Shown here piece by piece: positions 8,403 through 16,619 of a DNA stretch of 42,648 nt (positions are counted from its first letter, which is position 1; each line of letters starts with the position of its first letter). This DNA is from Thermoplasmatales archaeon. GTDB taxonomy: Archaea > Thermoplasmatota > E2 > UBA202 > JdFR-43. Both the position numbers and the translations under genes were made by a program. Location: assembly GCA_014361245.1 (NCBI GenBank), contig JACIWB010000007.1:1-42648 (forward strand), in the 5' to 3' direction. A model generated the notes under the pieces. It worked only from the letters and a program-made list of their open reading frames with translations. It was not told the DNA's origin and made no database searches.

Positions 8403-9362
8403 ATGGAGAAATTAAATGAGATTGTTAAGGAATTAAAGAAACACGAAGCGAAAAGAGAGAAGCCGAGAATATGGAGGGAAAAAGAAATTCTGAATAATAA
8501 AATTGTTGATTCTTTTGCATTTATTTTGCATACTTCCGGCTGTGCATGGGCGAAGCAGGGAGGATGCACAATGTGCGGGTATTTCAAGGAAAGTTATGAT
8601 GTAAGCGAGGAAGAAATAATTGAGCAGATAAATTTTGTTTTTGCAAATTATAGCGGGGAAGAAGTTGTTAAGATATATACATCTGGCAGCTTTCTTGATG
8701 AAAATGAACTGCCCGTAGAAATGCAGAATTATATAATCAATAAATTTGATAGAGCAAGCAAAATAGTGATTGAAAGTAGGCCAGAGTTTATAGAAAATCT
8801 TGAAAATTTAAAGCAAAAAAATATTGAAGTTGCTATGGGGCTTGAATCCGCAAATGATAAAGTGCTTGAATATTCAATAAATAAGGGGTTTAAATTTGAG
8901 GAATGGAAGAAGGCAGCTGAAAAAGTTAAGGAATATGGAAAAAGTTTGCGAGCTTATATTTTAATAAAGCCACCATTTCTTACAGATGAAGATGCAATAA
9001 AGGATGCAATCTATAGCGTGGAAAAAATAAAAGATATTGCTGACATAATTTCCTTCAATCCAGTTGCAATTCACAGCAAAACATTACTTGAGTTGTTATG
9101 GAGAAAGAATATTTATCGCCCTCCATGGCTTTGGAGTGTTGCAGAAATAATAAAGGAAAGCAAGGAAATTTATGATGGAATTATAAGATGCGACATTGTG
9201 GCGGGCGGCACGCCGAGGGGGGCGCACAACTGCGGGGTATGCGATGAGGCATTTTTGAGGGAGATAAAAAATTTTTCATTAAACCAGAAAATGGAAGAGG
9301 TAGAGTGCGATTGCAGGGAGGAATGGCTTGATTGGCTTGAGATTGAAAGATTTTTGATTTAA
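8403..9362 (+). CDS. Archaeosine biosynthesis radical SAM protein, RaSEA type
   Basis: From the ATG at 8403 the protein has 319 residues. An N-terminal IWREKEILNNKIVDSF segment precedes the radical SAM cluster ligands Cys47, Cys55 and Cys58 in SGCAWAKQGGCTMCGYF, the spacing of this special family. YTSGSFLDENELP, VIESRPEFI and MGLESANDKVLE follow, as in other members. The C-terminus has GGTPRGAHNCGVCDEAF and a late CDC pair. RaSEA works with the lysine transferase ArcS to convert preQ0-lysine at tRNA position 15 to archaeosine; arcS is not in this window. The 3' end overlaps sepF convergently by 4 nt. Confidence 0.87.
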   Translation: MEKLNEIVKELKKHEAKREKPRIWREKEILNNKIVDSFAFILHTSGCAWAKQGGCTMCGYFKESYDVSEEEIIEQINFVFANYSGEEVVKIYTSGSFLDENELPVEMQNYIINKFDRASKIVIESRPEFIENLENLKQKNIEVAMGLESANDKVLEYSINKGFKFEEWKKAAEKVKEYGKSLRAYILIKPPFLTDEDAIKDAIYSVEKIKDIADIISFNPVAIHSKTLLELLWRKNIYRPPWLWSVAEIIKESKEIYDGIIRCDIVAGGTPRGAHNCGVCDEAFLREIKNFSLNQKMEEVECDCREEWLDWLEIERFLI

Positions 9363-9685
9363 TATGTTTTTAATTTTCTTCTATCAACTTTTACTCCTGC
9401 TGGGGTTATCATGAAGCGATTTCTGTCGATGCCTACTATATCACCATTTACATCACTTGCTACTCTTTTCATTTCATTTATTATTCTTTCTACTTCTATG
9501 CTATCAGCAGATACTGGAGAAATGTCCATAACAAGCATATTTCCTTCATAAACATGCTTTATAAGCTCTTTTAAGTCCTCGTATTTATGCACTTCAGCTA
9601 TCCTGACATACATTTTTGCCTCTTCTTTTTTTTCAACGCCTGTTTCTTCAAGGTCTATATAACCCTTCTTCTGTCTTCCGAACAT
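9359..9685 (-). CDS. sepF: SepF-like cell division protein
   Basis: The ATG at 9685 (108 residues) has a GTGAT Shine-Dalgarno-like sequence 5 nt upstream; a GTG at 9694 would add three residues. The N-terminus MFGRQKKGYIDLEE is the short membrane-binding part of archaeal SepF. After a variable linker, the SepF domain reads MYVRIAEVHKYEDLKELI, GNMLVMDISPV and DIVGIDRNRFMITPAGV. Archaeal SepF anchors FtsZ to the membrane and is central to FtsZ-based division, so the host presumably has FtsZ. It lies downstream of nothing obvious and upstream of the oxidoreductase pair's end. Confidence 0.88.
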   Translation of the reverse strand: MFGRQKKGYIDLEETGVEKKEEAKMYVRIAEVHKYEDLKELIKHVYEGNMLVMDISPVSADSIEVERIINEMKRVASDVNGDIVGIDRNRFMITPAGVKVDRRKLKTY

Positions 9686-9715
9686 GTTAATCACGATAGA
9701 AAATACTTCACTGTT

Positions 9716-10663
9716 TTAAAAGTTTTTCAATTTTTCTTCAATCAGCTGGGTTAAATCTATTGCATCATATTCTTTAAGATGGCTGTAGCAATGAGGAGAA
9801 GAAGTTACGATTGTTGCGTTCTTTTCCTTTGCTTCTTTTGCAAGATATTTTGCAAGCTCATCAGCTTTTTCTGGAAAAGCTAATTTATATTCAATTTCTC
9901 CTCCACACCATCTTGCCATCTTTCTATTTTCTTTGAATTCAACAAGATTCCCAATCTTTTTTATTATTTCTCTTGGCTCTTCATAAATTTTAAGATATCT
10001 TCCCAAAAATTCTGAATCATGATATATATAATTTTTTCCATCTCTCTTAAAGCTGTAATTTGAAAAAAATTGACTTATATGTATTGGCTTATACTCATTG
10101 AATTCAATCATTCCATTAGGACATGAAAATATAATTTTTTCATAATTCTCAAGTTTTTTTTCCTTAAAATTTGTTCCAATTTTTCTGAGTGGATAGCCAC
10201 AGCACTGACTTATTATTTTAATATCCTCGCCAATTCTATCAAAAATAGAAATTATAACATCCTTCATTTCTTTTTTAACCAGGCACCCCATAAAAAATGC
10301 ATTTTTTCCATCTCCATATGAAAAGTTTCCTTCTCCAAAAATGTTATCGTATTTCTGAAAATTTTCATAAATTTTTTTATGCTCTGGCAACAAATTTTTT
10401 AATTTATATCTTGCCCCATTTATTATTTCAGCAATTTTTATATTTGAAGGGCAATCTTCCTCGCATCTTCTGCAAAGGGAGCAGTCCTGCAATATTTTAA
10501 CTAAATCCATATCCTCCTTTATCTCACCGTTAATAAACCCGTAAGCAATCATTATTTTTCCCTTTGGAAAATCACTCTCCTTTTGAGCAAAGCTATAAGA
10601 ATAATATGGCTTTTTACAGAAGCCACAAGCAGTGCAACAAAGTATTTCATCATAAATTTCCAT
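9716..10663 (-). CDS. Iron-sulfur (CCG-domain) oxidoreductase subunit, GlcF/HdrD-like
   Basis: A 315-residue protein. Two 4Fe-4S motifs lie at the start: CCTACGFC (residues 9-16) and CSLCRRCEEDCPSN near 80-90. Two cysteine-rich CCG-type segments follow: ISQCCGYPLRKIG and, near the end, ARWCGGEIEY with SSPHCYSHL. It is shorter than typical GlcF. It directly follows the FAD subunit gene, so the two probably form a glycolate- or D-lactate-oxidising complex passing electrons to a quinone or other carrier. The electron acceptor and substrate are not determinable here. Confidence 0.85.
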   Translation of the reverse strand: MEIYDEILCCTACGFCKKPYYSYSFAQKESDFPKGKIMIAYGFINGEIKEDMDLVKILQDCSLCRRCEEDCPSNIKIAEIINGARYKLKNLLPEHKKIYENFQKYDNIFGEGNFSYGDGKNAFFMGCLVKKEMKDVIISIFDRIGEDIKIISQCCGYPLRKIGTNFKEKKLENYEKIIFSCPNGMIEFNEYKPIHISQFFSNYSFKRDGKNYIYHDSEFLGRYLKIYEEPREIIKKIGNLVEFKENRKMARWCGGEIEYKLAFPEKADELAKYLAKEAKEKNATIVTSSPHCYSHLKEYDAIDLTQLIEEKLKNF

Positions 10664-10685
10664 GGTATGAATTAAAAATTTATAT

Positions 10686-12065
10686 TTATTTATATCTGAG
10701 ATAGGAAATTATGCTCCTCTTCCACTGCATCATTTTCCCAGGATTCATTATATTATTTGGATCTATCGCCTTCTTTATTTTTTCCATTGTCTCAGCATCC
10801 TCATCCATCCAGGGCGCCTTTGTTATGCCGATGCCGTGCTCCCCGCTCGCCAGCCCGCCGAGTTTTTTTACAGTTTTATAGATTTCATCTACCGCTCTTT
10901 CAGCATTTTTCCAGCTTTTTTCATCTCTTGGATTTAGAAGAACTTTTGTATGCAAGTTTCCATCCCCTGCATGCCCGTATGTGCCGACTATTATTCCATA
11001 TTTTTTTGCAATTTTCTGGAATTCCTTTATTGCTTCTGGTATTTTTGAAATTGGAACGCACATATCATCAGCGAGGCTTACTGAAACCATATCATCGCCA
11101 TATCTTGATAGGGAAGGCAGAATTCCTTTCCTCCCTTTCCATAGCTTTTGCATTTCCTTTTCATCATCGGTGAATTCTATCTCTTTGAACATTTTTTTTA
11201 TTTTTTCTATTTCTTCCTTAACTTCACTTTCTTTTCCATCCAATTCAATGAAAAGCAATGCTTCAGCTTCTGGCAATCCAAGATTCATTGCCTTATTAAC
11301 CGCTTTTATGCATATGCTATCCATTATCTCCAGGCTTGATGGGAGAATGCCACTGCTTATTATTTTAGAAACGCATTTACCAGCATCAATTACATCATTA
11401 AATGGCAATAAAGCAACTGCTCTTTTTTCTGGCAATGGAGCAAGCCTTATTGTTGCCTCAGTTATAATTCCAAGTGTCCCCTCGCTTCCAACAATAATTC
11501 TTTCAAGTTGATAGCCAGAAGAATTTTTCAGCGTTAGCCCGCCAAGCCTTTTCCTCCCATAAGGAAAAACAACCTCTAAGCCAAGAACATAGTCACGAGT
11601 AGCTCCATATTTTATTGCTCTTGCTCCAGATGCATTTACAGCAATCATTCCTCCAATAGTGCATACATCCCCGCTTCCTGGAGTTGGGGGGAAAAAGAAG
11701 CCATATTTAGCAAGCTCTTCATTCAAGCTCGCATAAATTACTCCTGGCTCAACAACACAATACAAATCATTTACATTTATCTCCTTTATCCTATCCATCC
11801 CAGTCATGTCAAGCAAAATGCCCCCATGCACGGGCACCGCCTGCCCGCATAGCGCAGTGCCTGCTCCTCTTGCAATCAATGGAATGCGATACTCATTTGC
11901 AATTTTAACTATTTTTTCCACTTCTTCTGCATTTTTTGGTTTTATAACAACATCTGGCATTGCATGGTGTATAGATGCATCAAAACCATAAGCATATAAA
12001 TCACATTCTTTTAGAAATATCCTTGAGCCATCAATTTCATTAATTATTTTATTAAGCCATTCCAT
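10686..12065 (-). CDS. FAD-linked oxidase, glycolate oxidase GlcD / D-lactate dehydrogenase type
   Basis: A 459-residue protein. The FAD-binding PP-loop is seen in PLIARGAGTALCGQAVPVHG, followed by PPTPGSGDVCTIGGMIAVNA and ASGARAIKYGATRDYVLGLE. The substrate domain has the family's GHAGDGNLHTKVLLNP (two metal/substrate histidines) and SGEHGIG motif. It oxidises 2-hydroxyacids such as glycolate or D-lactate with FAD. The FeS partner lies 22 nt downstream. A TATA-like TAGTATAAAATAG on the opposite strand (12081-12093) lies about 22 nt before the ATG. Subfamily substrate is uncertain. Confidence 0.9.
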   Translation of the reverse strand: MEWLNKIINEIDGSRIFLKECDLYAYGFDASIHHAMPDVVIKPKNAEEVEKIVKIANEYRIPLIARGAGTALCGQAVPVHGGILLDMTGMDRIKEINVNDLYCVVEPGVIYASLNEELAKYGFFFPPTPGSGDVCTIGGMIAVNASGARAIKYGATRDYVLGLEVVFPYGRKRLGGLTLKNSSGYQLERIIVGSEGTLGIITEATIRLAPLPEKRAVALLPFNDVIDAGKCVSKIISSGILPSSLEIMDSICIKAVNKAMNLGLPEAEALLFIELDGKESEVKEEIEKIKKMFKEIEFTDDEKEMQKLWKGRKGILPSLSRYGDDMVSVSLADDMCVPISKIPEAIKEFQKIAKKYGIIVGTYGHAGDGNLHTKVLLNPRDEKSWKNAERAVDEIYKTVKKLGGLASGEHGIGITKAPWMDEDAETMEKIKKAIDPNNIMNPGKMMQWKRSIISYLRYK

Positions 12066-12080
12066 GTTGAAATAGTTGGA

Positions 12081-12093
12081 TAGTATAAAATAG
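12081..12093 (-). promoter_or_regulatory. TATA box for the glcD-like operon
   Basis: Read on the minus strand as CTATTTTATACTA, centred about 22 nt before the ATG at 12065; leaderless or near-leaderless initiation is likely. Confidence 0.45.
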
Positions 12094-12137
12094 TTTAGGG
12101 AAATTGCGCAATTATTTTTAACAATGATTTTATTTTT

Positions 12138-14033
12138 TTATTTCCAAGGTGGTTTTGGATCTATTGATAATAAATGTCCTGATCCAACACAATTAATACC
12201 ATGTTTTTCTCTTTCTATTCTAGTAAGATTGCCAGGATTGCTGAGATTTCTTACAAGGGTTAAAGCAGCATGCCATAGATAATAGTCCGAGCAACGAGAA
12301 CCCTGCACTGTTTCTCCTCTTGGGTGTGTTCCATTAAATGTAACTCTCATAAATTCCATGAAATTGTTACGGGAATAAATCATGCGAGTGTTTGACCGTC
12401 TCTCTAGAAAACGTGGTCTATCAACAGAGTACATGTGGTTATTTACTGGTCTATCACTTTCATCGGTATTAACTGTGTCATCATTTGGCAATTCTACTTG
12501 ATTTGGCCAATCTTCACTTTTATTTTCTACTCCTATGAAAATATGATAATGATCTAAATAATGTATCTGGCGAGTAATGTCAAAACATATTCTGCTTATA
12601 TTTCCTATTCCACTTGGATATACAGTGAATTCAATTCCAATTACATTTCCATGCCACCAATTACCATCAACTTGGAATCTTCTTAAACCAAAGCCCCCAG
12701 CGCTATCAATAAGCCATCTAACATTGCCTTGCATATCTGGCCATACAGTATTATCCCATTTATCACTTTTATCATGTTTTACATCTGTAACTTCAGACCA
12801 TATTCCAGTTAAACATACTATATCTCTCGCTCCTGAATAGCTCAATGTAAATGTTATTCCTCTCATTTTTAAATTTTTTGGATTTTCTTCTGTTATTTCA
12901 ACCCACACAGTTTTTGGTAAATCCTTAACTTTAAAAACCCATGTATCTGGTGGGTTTGTTGGCCTAATTTCATTATCCTTTACTTTTGTATCCCAAAGTT
13001 TTACAGCATCCTTGTTCGGACCAGATTTTACCAAAGTTACATCATCATCTGGTTTTACTCCAGGCCCTGTTGGTGGCCATAAGACCATTTTCGCCAAATC
13101 AACTTCATCTCTTCCCCTATATGTTGCTATTACTGGATTTTGGTCTTTGTCTCTTATACTATCTCCATTTGTATCCTGTATATTTGTTACAGTAAAAGCA
13201 CCCTCACTCTCTTCTCTATCTTCTGCAACTTCATTTCCCCCTCCAGCTCCTTCTAATCCATCGTATATGGTTAAATTTATCCTAACAAGTGGGTTAAGTG
13301 TATATATTACCTCTGCTTTTCCATTATTTCCAGCAACATCGCTCACCTCAACTTTAATTATATTCCATCCATCTCGCAATGTAATTGGAATTTCAAAAGG
13401 ATAATAAGTTGGCTGTAATTCAAGATACCAACTGCTTCCTGTTGCTCCTCCTTCCCATTCATGTATATACCCAAATTGCATTATTCCAACATTATCTGTG
13501 GCATATCCTACAACCCTTATATTTGGCTCAGTAAAAGTTGAACCATCTGGCGGATATGTTATAATTACTACTGGCGGCTGTGTATCCGGTGGAACATATG
13601 TTACATTTACTGAATCTGAACCACATCCTCCATAAGGACTGCAGAAAGTAACAGTTATTTTATTCCATCCAGGATGCAAGCCCCATATCTCTATCTTGAA
13701 TTCAACATATTCCGCTGTTGGAAAATATGAAGAATTGCCAGTATATCCGCCTTCCCATTCCCATTTCCATTCCCAGTAATTTAATCCAAATTCATACGAT
13801 GCATATCCAAGAACAATTAAATGAGAATCATTTAATATTGCACCATCTGGTGGCTGTGTTATTACAACAACTGGTTGGAGAGAAGAAGAATAACTGCCTC
13901 TATAAGTAATAGTTGCAATTACCTTATTTTCATCAGCCTTCATGATTAACTTTTCATTGGCCATAATGCTAAAAGCATTGCTAACAAATAGCACGCATAT
14001 CGCTATACTTATCCACCTCTTATTTTTGTCCAT
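12138..14033 (-). CDS. Secreted protein with two Ig-like domains and an unrecognised C-terminal half
   Basis: The start ATG at 14033 is chosen because an AGAGGT ribosome-binding site precedes it and a signal peptide follows (MDKNKRWISIAICVLFVSNA); the longer open frame lacks a signal sequence. It gives 631 residues. Two tandem Ig-like beta domains (about 50-240) each start with PPDG (VVVITQPPDGAILNDSH and VVIITYPPDGSTFTEPN) and contain EWEGG with a following aromatic loop. The remaining ~390 residues, rich in Trp, Asp and Asn, match no family I recognise and carry several possible N-glycosylation sites. There is no C-terminal anchor. Divergent from glyA; GC-rich leader upstream. Confidence 0.8.
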   Translation of the reverse strand: MDKNKRWISIAICVLFVSNAFSIMANEKLIMKADENKVIATITYRGSYSSSLQPVVVITQPPDGAILNDSHLIVLGYASYEFGLNYWEWKWEWEGGYTGNSSYFPTAEYVEFKIEIWGLHPGWNKITVTFCSPYGGCGSDSVNVTYVPPDTQPPVVIITYPPDGSTFTEPNIRVVGYATDNVGIMQFGYIHEWEGGATGSSWYLELQPTYYPFEIPITLRDGWNIIKVEVSDVAGNNGKAEVIYTLNPLVRINLTIYDGLEGAGGGNEVAEDREESEGAFTVTNIQDTNGDSIRDKDQNPVIATYRGRDEVDLAKMVLWPPTGPGVKPDDDVTLVKSGPNKDAVKLWDTKVKDNEIRPTNPPDTWVFKVKDLPKTVWVEITEENPKNLKMRGITFTLSYSGARDIVCLTGIWSEVTDVKHDKSDKWDNTVWPDMQGNVRWLIDSAGGFGLRRFQVDGNWWHGNVIGIEFTVYPSGIGNISRICFDITRQIHYLDHYHIFIGVENKSEDWPNQVELPNDDTVNTDESDRPVNNHMYSVDRPRFLERRSNTRMIYSRNNFMEFMRVTFNGTHPRGETVQGSRCSDYYLWHAALTLVRNLSNPGNLTRIEREKHGINCVGSGHLLSIDPKPPWK

Positions 14034-14040
14034 CTTTACC

Positions 14041-14090
14041 TCTTTCCGCCCCCTGGGGTAGGGTCTTCCGCCTTCCGCCCCAGCCGTCTT
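14041..14090 (-). promoter_or_regulatory. GC-rich hairpin leader of the secreted Ig-like protein gene
   Basis: This 50-nt island in AT-rich DNA contains three GGCGGAA-type repeats on the minus strand and an inverted pair CTGGGG / CCCCAG (14078-14083 and 14053-14058). It lies within the expected 5' untranslated region, ending beside the ribosome-binding site. A regulatory RNA structure is possible. Confidence 0.35.
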
Positions 14091-14125
14091 AAAGCATAAA
14101 AAACAACAATAATAAAAATAGAAAT

Positions 14126-14136
14126 TATTTATAAAA
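14126..14136. promoter_or_regulatory. Shared TATA region between glyA and the secreted Ig-like gene
   Basis: TTATTTATAAA reads as TTTATAAATAA on the minus strand, giving a leader of roughly 70 nt for the gene ending at 14033. The overlapping TTTATAAAAA could serve glyA on the plus strand. Confidence 0.4.
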
Positions 14137-14186
14137 ATTTTGGTTGAAGCATCCATAATTTTTTATTCTTGTTTTCTATTTCTTGC

Positions 14187-15473
14187 ATGGATTGGTTAAA
14201 AGAAGCTTTATTTATAAGAGAGATGGCAAAAAAGAACAATGAATTTTTTGGTAATTGCCTTCCAATGATAGCATCTGAAAATATACTCTCTCCTCTCTGC
14301 CAGGAAATGCTCATAAGCGATTTTCACGGAAGATATGCGGAAGGAACTCCAGGAAATAGATATTACCAAGGGTGCTTATTTTTTGATGAAGTAGAAAAGA
14401 AAGCAATTGAATTAGCTAAAATTCTATTTGATTGTAAATATGCGGATGTTCGTCCAACTTCTGGAACAGTAGCAAATATGGCTGTATTTAAGGCATTTGC
14501 AGAGCCAGGAAGTGATGTAACTGTTCTTGATACTGCAAATGGAGCTCACATTTCATATGGCAAGTGGGGAGCTGCTGGCTTGAGGGGGCTTAATCTGCAC
14601 TTCTATCCTTTTGATGAAGAGAAGATGAATATTGATGTTGATGGGGCAATAAAGCTGATAAGGCAAGTTAAGCCAAAGCTTGCTTTACTTGGGCAGAGTG
14701 TTTTTCTTTTTCCAACGCCTGTTAAGGAAATTGCTGAAGCTGCCCATGAGGAAAATGCAAGGGTGATATATGATGCAGCCCATGTTCTTGGCTTAATAGC
14801 GGGAGGAAAGTTCCAGCAGCCTCTTAAAGAAGGGGCAGATGTAATGACTGGTTCAACCCATAAAACACTTCCTGGCCCGCAAGGAGGAATAATACTTGCA
14901 AATAAAACAAAGGAAGAGGATAAGGAAATGAAATATCTTGACTGGGCTGTATTCCCTGGAGTGACATCTTCCTATCATCTTCACCATGTTGCTGCAAAGG
15001 CAATTGCTTTTGCTGAGCATTTGAATTTTGGAAGAGAATATGCTGGGCAGATTGTTAAGAATGCAAAGAAGCTTGCGGAATGCCTTTATAACCTTGGCTT
15101 TGATGTTTTAGGAAAGGATTATGGATTTACTGAATCTCATCAAGTTCTTTTCAGGGTTGGGAAAGAAAAAGGAAGGGAAGCAGCTGAAATACTCGAAAGA
15201 GGAGGAATAATAACAAACATGAACATGGTGCCAGGAGATGAGCATCCAGCGCGCCCATCTGGAATAAGGCTTGGAGTGCAGGAGATAACTAGGCTTGGGA
15301 TGAAAGAAGGAGAAATGGAAGAAATTGCCGAGTTTTTCCACAGATTGCTTATAAAGGGTGAGGATGCGAGCAGGGTAAAAGAAGATGTTTTTGCTTTCAA
15401 GAAAAATTACAGAAAGATACATTATTGCTTCTATGGTAAAGATCCTTATGAATTCATAGAGATAATAAAATGA
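14187..15473 (+). CDS. glyA: Serine hydroxymethyltransferase
   Basis: The ATG at 14187 gives 428 residues; an upstream TTG at 14169 is less likely. SHMT motifs are MIASENILSPLCQEML near the start, GRYAEGTPGNRYYQGC, RPTSGTVANMAVF and the PLP-lysine segment TGSTHKTLPGPQGGIIL. The C-terminus has SHQVLFRV, NMVPGDEHP and SGIRLGVQEITRLGM. It interconverts serine and glycine with transfer of a C1 unit to a folate-type carrier. First gene of a plus-strand run whose next gene starts in an ATGA overlap. The carrier is probably tetrahydrofolate given dihydropteroate synthase and the cyclo-ligase nearby. Confidence 0.95.
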   Translation: MDWLKEALFIREMAKKNNEFFGNCLPMIASENILSPLCQEMLISDFHGRYAEGTPGNRYYQGCLFFDEVEKKAIELAKILFDCKYADVRPTSGTVANMAVFKAFAEPGSDVTVLDTANGAHISYGKWGAAGLRGLNLHFYPFDEEKMNIDVDGAIKLIRQVKPKLALLGQSVFLFPTPVKEIAEAAHEENARVIYDAAHVLGLIAGGKFQQPLKEGADVMTGSTHKTLPGPQGGIILANKTKEEDKEMKYLDWAVFPGVTSSYHLHHVAAKAIAFAEHLNFGREYAGQIVKNAKKLAECLYNLGFDVLGKDYGFTESHQVLFRVGKEKGREAAEILERGGIITNMNMVPGDEHPARPSGIRLGVQEITRLGMKEGEMEEIAEFFHRLLIKGEDASRVKEDVFAFKKNYRKIHYCFYGKDPYEFIEIIK

Positions 15474-15988
15474 AAATAGCATTAACTGGCACACCTGGCA
15501 CAGGAAAAAGCAGTGTTGCAAATTTGCTTGAAAAAAAAGGATATAAGGTTATCAGAATAGATGATATATATGAAAAATTTGTTGTTGGTTATGATGAGGA
15601 AAGGAAAAGCAAAATAGTTGATGAGAAAAAAATGGATAGAGAAATAAAGAAGATTAAGGAAGAGGGTGTGCTTATAATAGAAGGACATTTAAGCCATCTT
15701 TTGAGCGTTGATGGAGTAATTATTTTAAGATGTAATCCTGAAGAGCTTAAGAAAAGATTAGTTAAAAAAGGATGGGATGAAAAGAAAATAAGGGAAAATC
15801 TTGAAGCCGAAGCATTGGATATTATTCTACAGCGAACATTGCAGAAACATGAAAGAGTATGGGAAATAGATGTAACAGATAGAAGCAGTGAGGAGGTTGC
15901 TGAAGAAATAGATAAGATAATTAGGGAAAAATTGCCGCCACGCTATGGAAAAGTTGATTATAGCAACTGGTTGATTGAAAATGCTTGA
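15470..15988 (+). CDS. Adenylate kinase-like NTPase, Fap7/hCINAP type
   Basis: A 172-residue P-loop kinase with GTPGTGKSSV at residues 7-16 and ALT before it, a short IIEGHLSHLL segment and IILRCNPEELKKRL with a small lid. The late EIDVTDRSSEEVAEEIDKII segment is typical of the archaeal/eukaryal Fap7 group, distinct from classical bacterial adenylate kinase. In this family the protein has ATPase/adenylate kinase activity and helps small-subunit ribosome maturation with uS11; that role here is from family knowledge. ATGA overlap with glyA. Confidence 0.87.
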   Translation: MKIALTGTPGTGKSSVANLLEKKGYKVIRIDDIYEKFVVGYDEERKSKIVDEKKMDREIKKIKEEGVLIIEGHLSHLLSVDGVIILRCNPEELKKRLVKKGWDEKKIRENLEAEALDIILQRTLQKHERVWEIDVTDRSSEEVAEEIDKIIREKLPPRYGKVDYSNWLIENA

Positions 15989-16583
15989 TAGATATAGAAG
16001 CAAGGTTGAAAAAATAATAAATCCAATTGCAAAGAAAATAAATTTAGAGGCAAATTTCCTTAGCTATCTTTCCCTTCTTTTTGCTTTTTTTGCTGGAATT
16101 TCAGCATATTTCTCATATGATTTTCCCTATCTCTTGCTCCTCTCTTCATTTTTTTTAATTATGAATGGCTTTCTTGATGCTCTTGATGGAGAAATTGCAA
16201 GAATTAAAAAAGAAGCCAGCGCAAAAGGTGATTTTGTAGACCATGCAATAGACCGTTTCTCAGATGCCTTCATCATAGGGGGCATAGCTCTCTCTCAGTG
16301 GATAAATAAATCTCTCGGAATATTTAGCATTACAATAATCTTTTTAATAAGTTATCTTGGCACCCAGGCGCAGGCAGTTGGCTATAAAAGAGTTTACTCC
16401 GGCCCGCTGGGGAGGGCTGATAGGATTATAATTCTTTTTTTTGCCTTAATAATTCAATTTTTTATTCGATACAAGCTTTTTGGCTTCTTTTTCATGGAAT
16501 GGGTGATGCTCTATTTTATTTTTGCTGGAATTTTTACAGTTGTCCAGAGATATTTTGAAATAATGAAGTGGTTCGATAAATGA
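15981..16583 (+). CDS. CDP-alcohol phosphatidyltransferase (archaeal phospholipid head-group enzyme)
   Basis: Start taken at the ATG at 15981 (200 residues), overlapping the kinase stop by 8 nt; a TTG lies six bases earlier. The full family motif is present: DGEIAR, eight residues, G, DFVDHAID. Several membrane helices follow (SYLSLLFAFFAGISAYF, IIFLISYLG, IIILFFALIIQF). Such enzymes join a CDP-activated lipid with a polar alcohol; archaeal members of this size include archaetidylinositol-phosphate synthase. Head group not determined. Confidence 0.87.
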   Translation: MLDRYRSKVEKIINPIAKKINLEANFLSYLSLLFAFFAGISAYFSYDFPYLLLLSSFFLIMNGFLDALDGEIARIKKEASAKGDFVDHAIDRFSDAFIIGGIALSQWINKSLGIFSITIIFLISYLGTQAQAVGYKRVYSGPLGRADRIIILFFALIIQFFIRYKLFGFFFMEWVMLYFIFAGIFTVVQRYFEIMKWFDK

Positions 16584-16589
16584 ACAATA

Positions 16590-16598
16590 AAATTTATC
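16590..16598 (+). promoter_or_regulatory. TATA-like box for the secreted Lon-like protease gene
   Basis: AAATTTATC is centred 26 nt before the ATG at 16620, consistent with leaderless transcription. Confidence 0.4.
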
Positions 16599-16619
16599 TT
16601 TGGTTTTTTTTATTTTACC

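Noticed and set aside
10757-11511. Long open frames antisense to the GlcD-like gene
   Set aside because: They are shadows of a clear FAD oxidase gene, with low-complexity hydrophobic translations and no start signals.
14034-14156. Upstream extension of the secreted Ig-like protein
   Set aside because: The added 41 residues lack a signal sequence, while the ATG at 14033 has a ribosome-binding site and a signal peptide.
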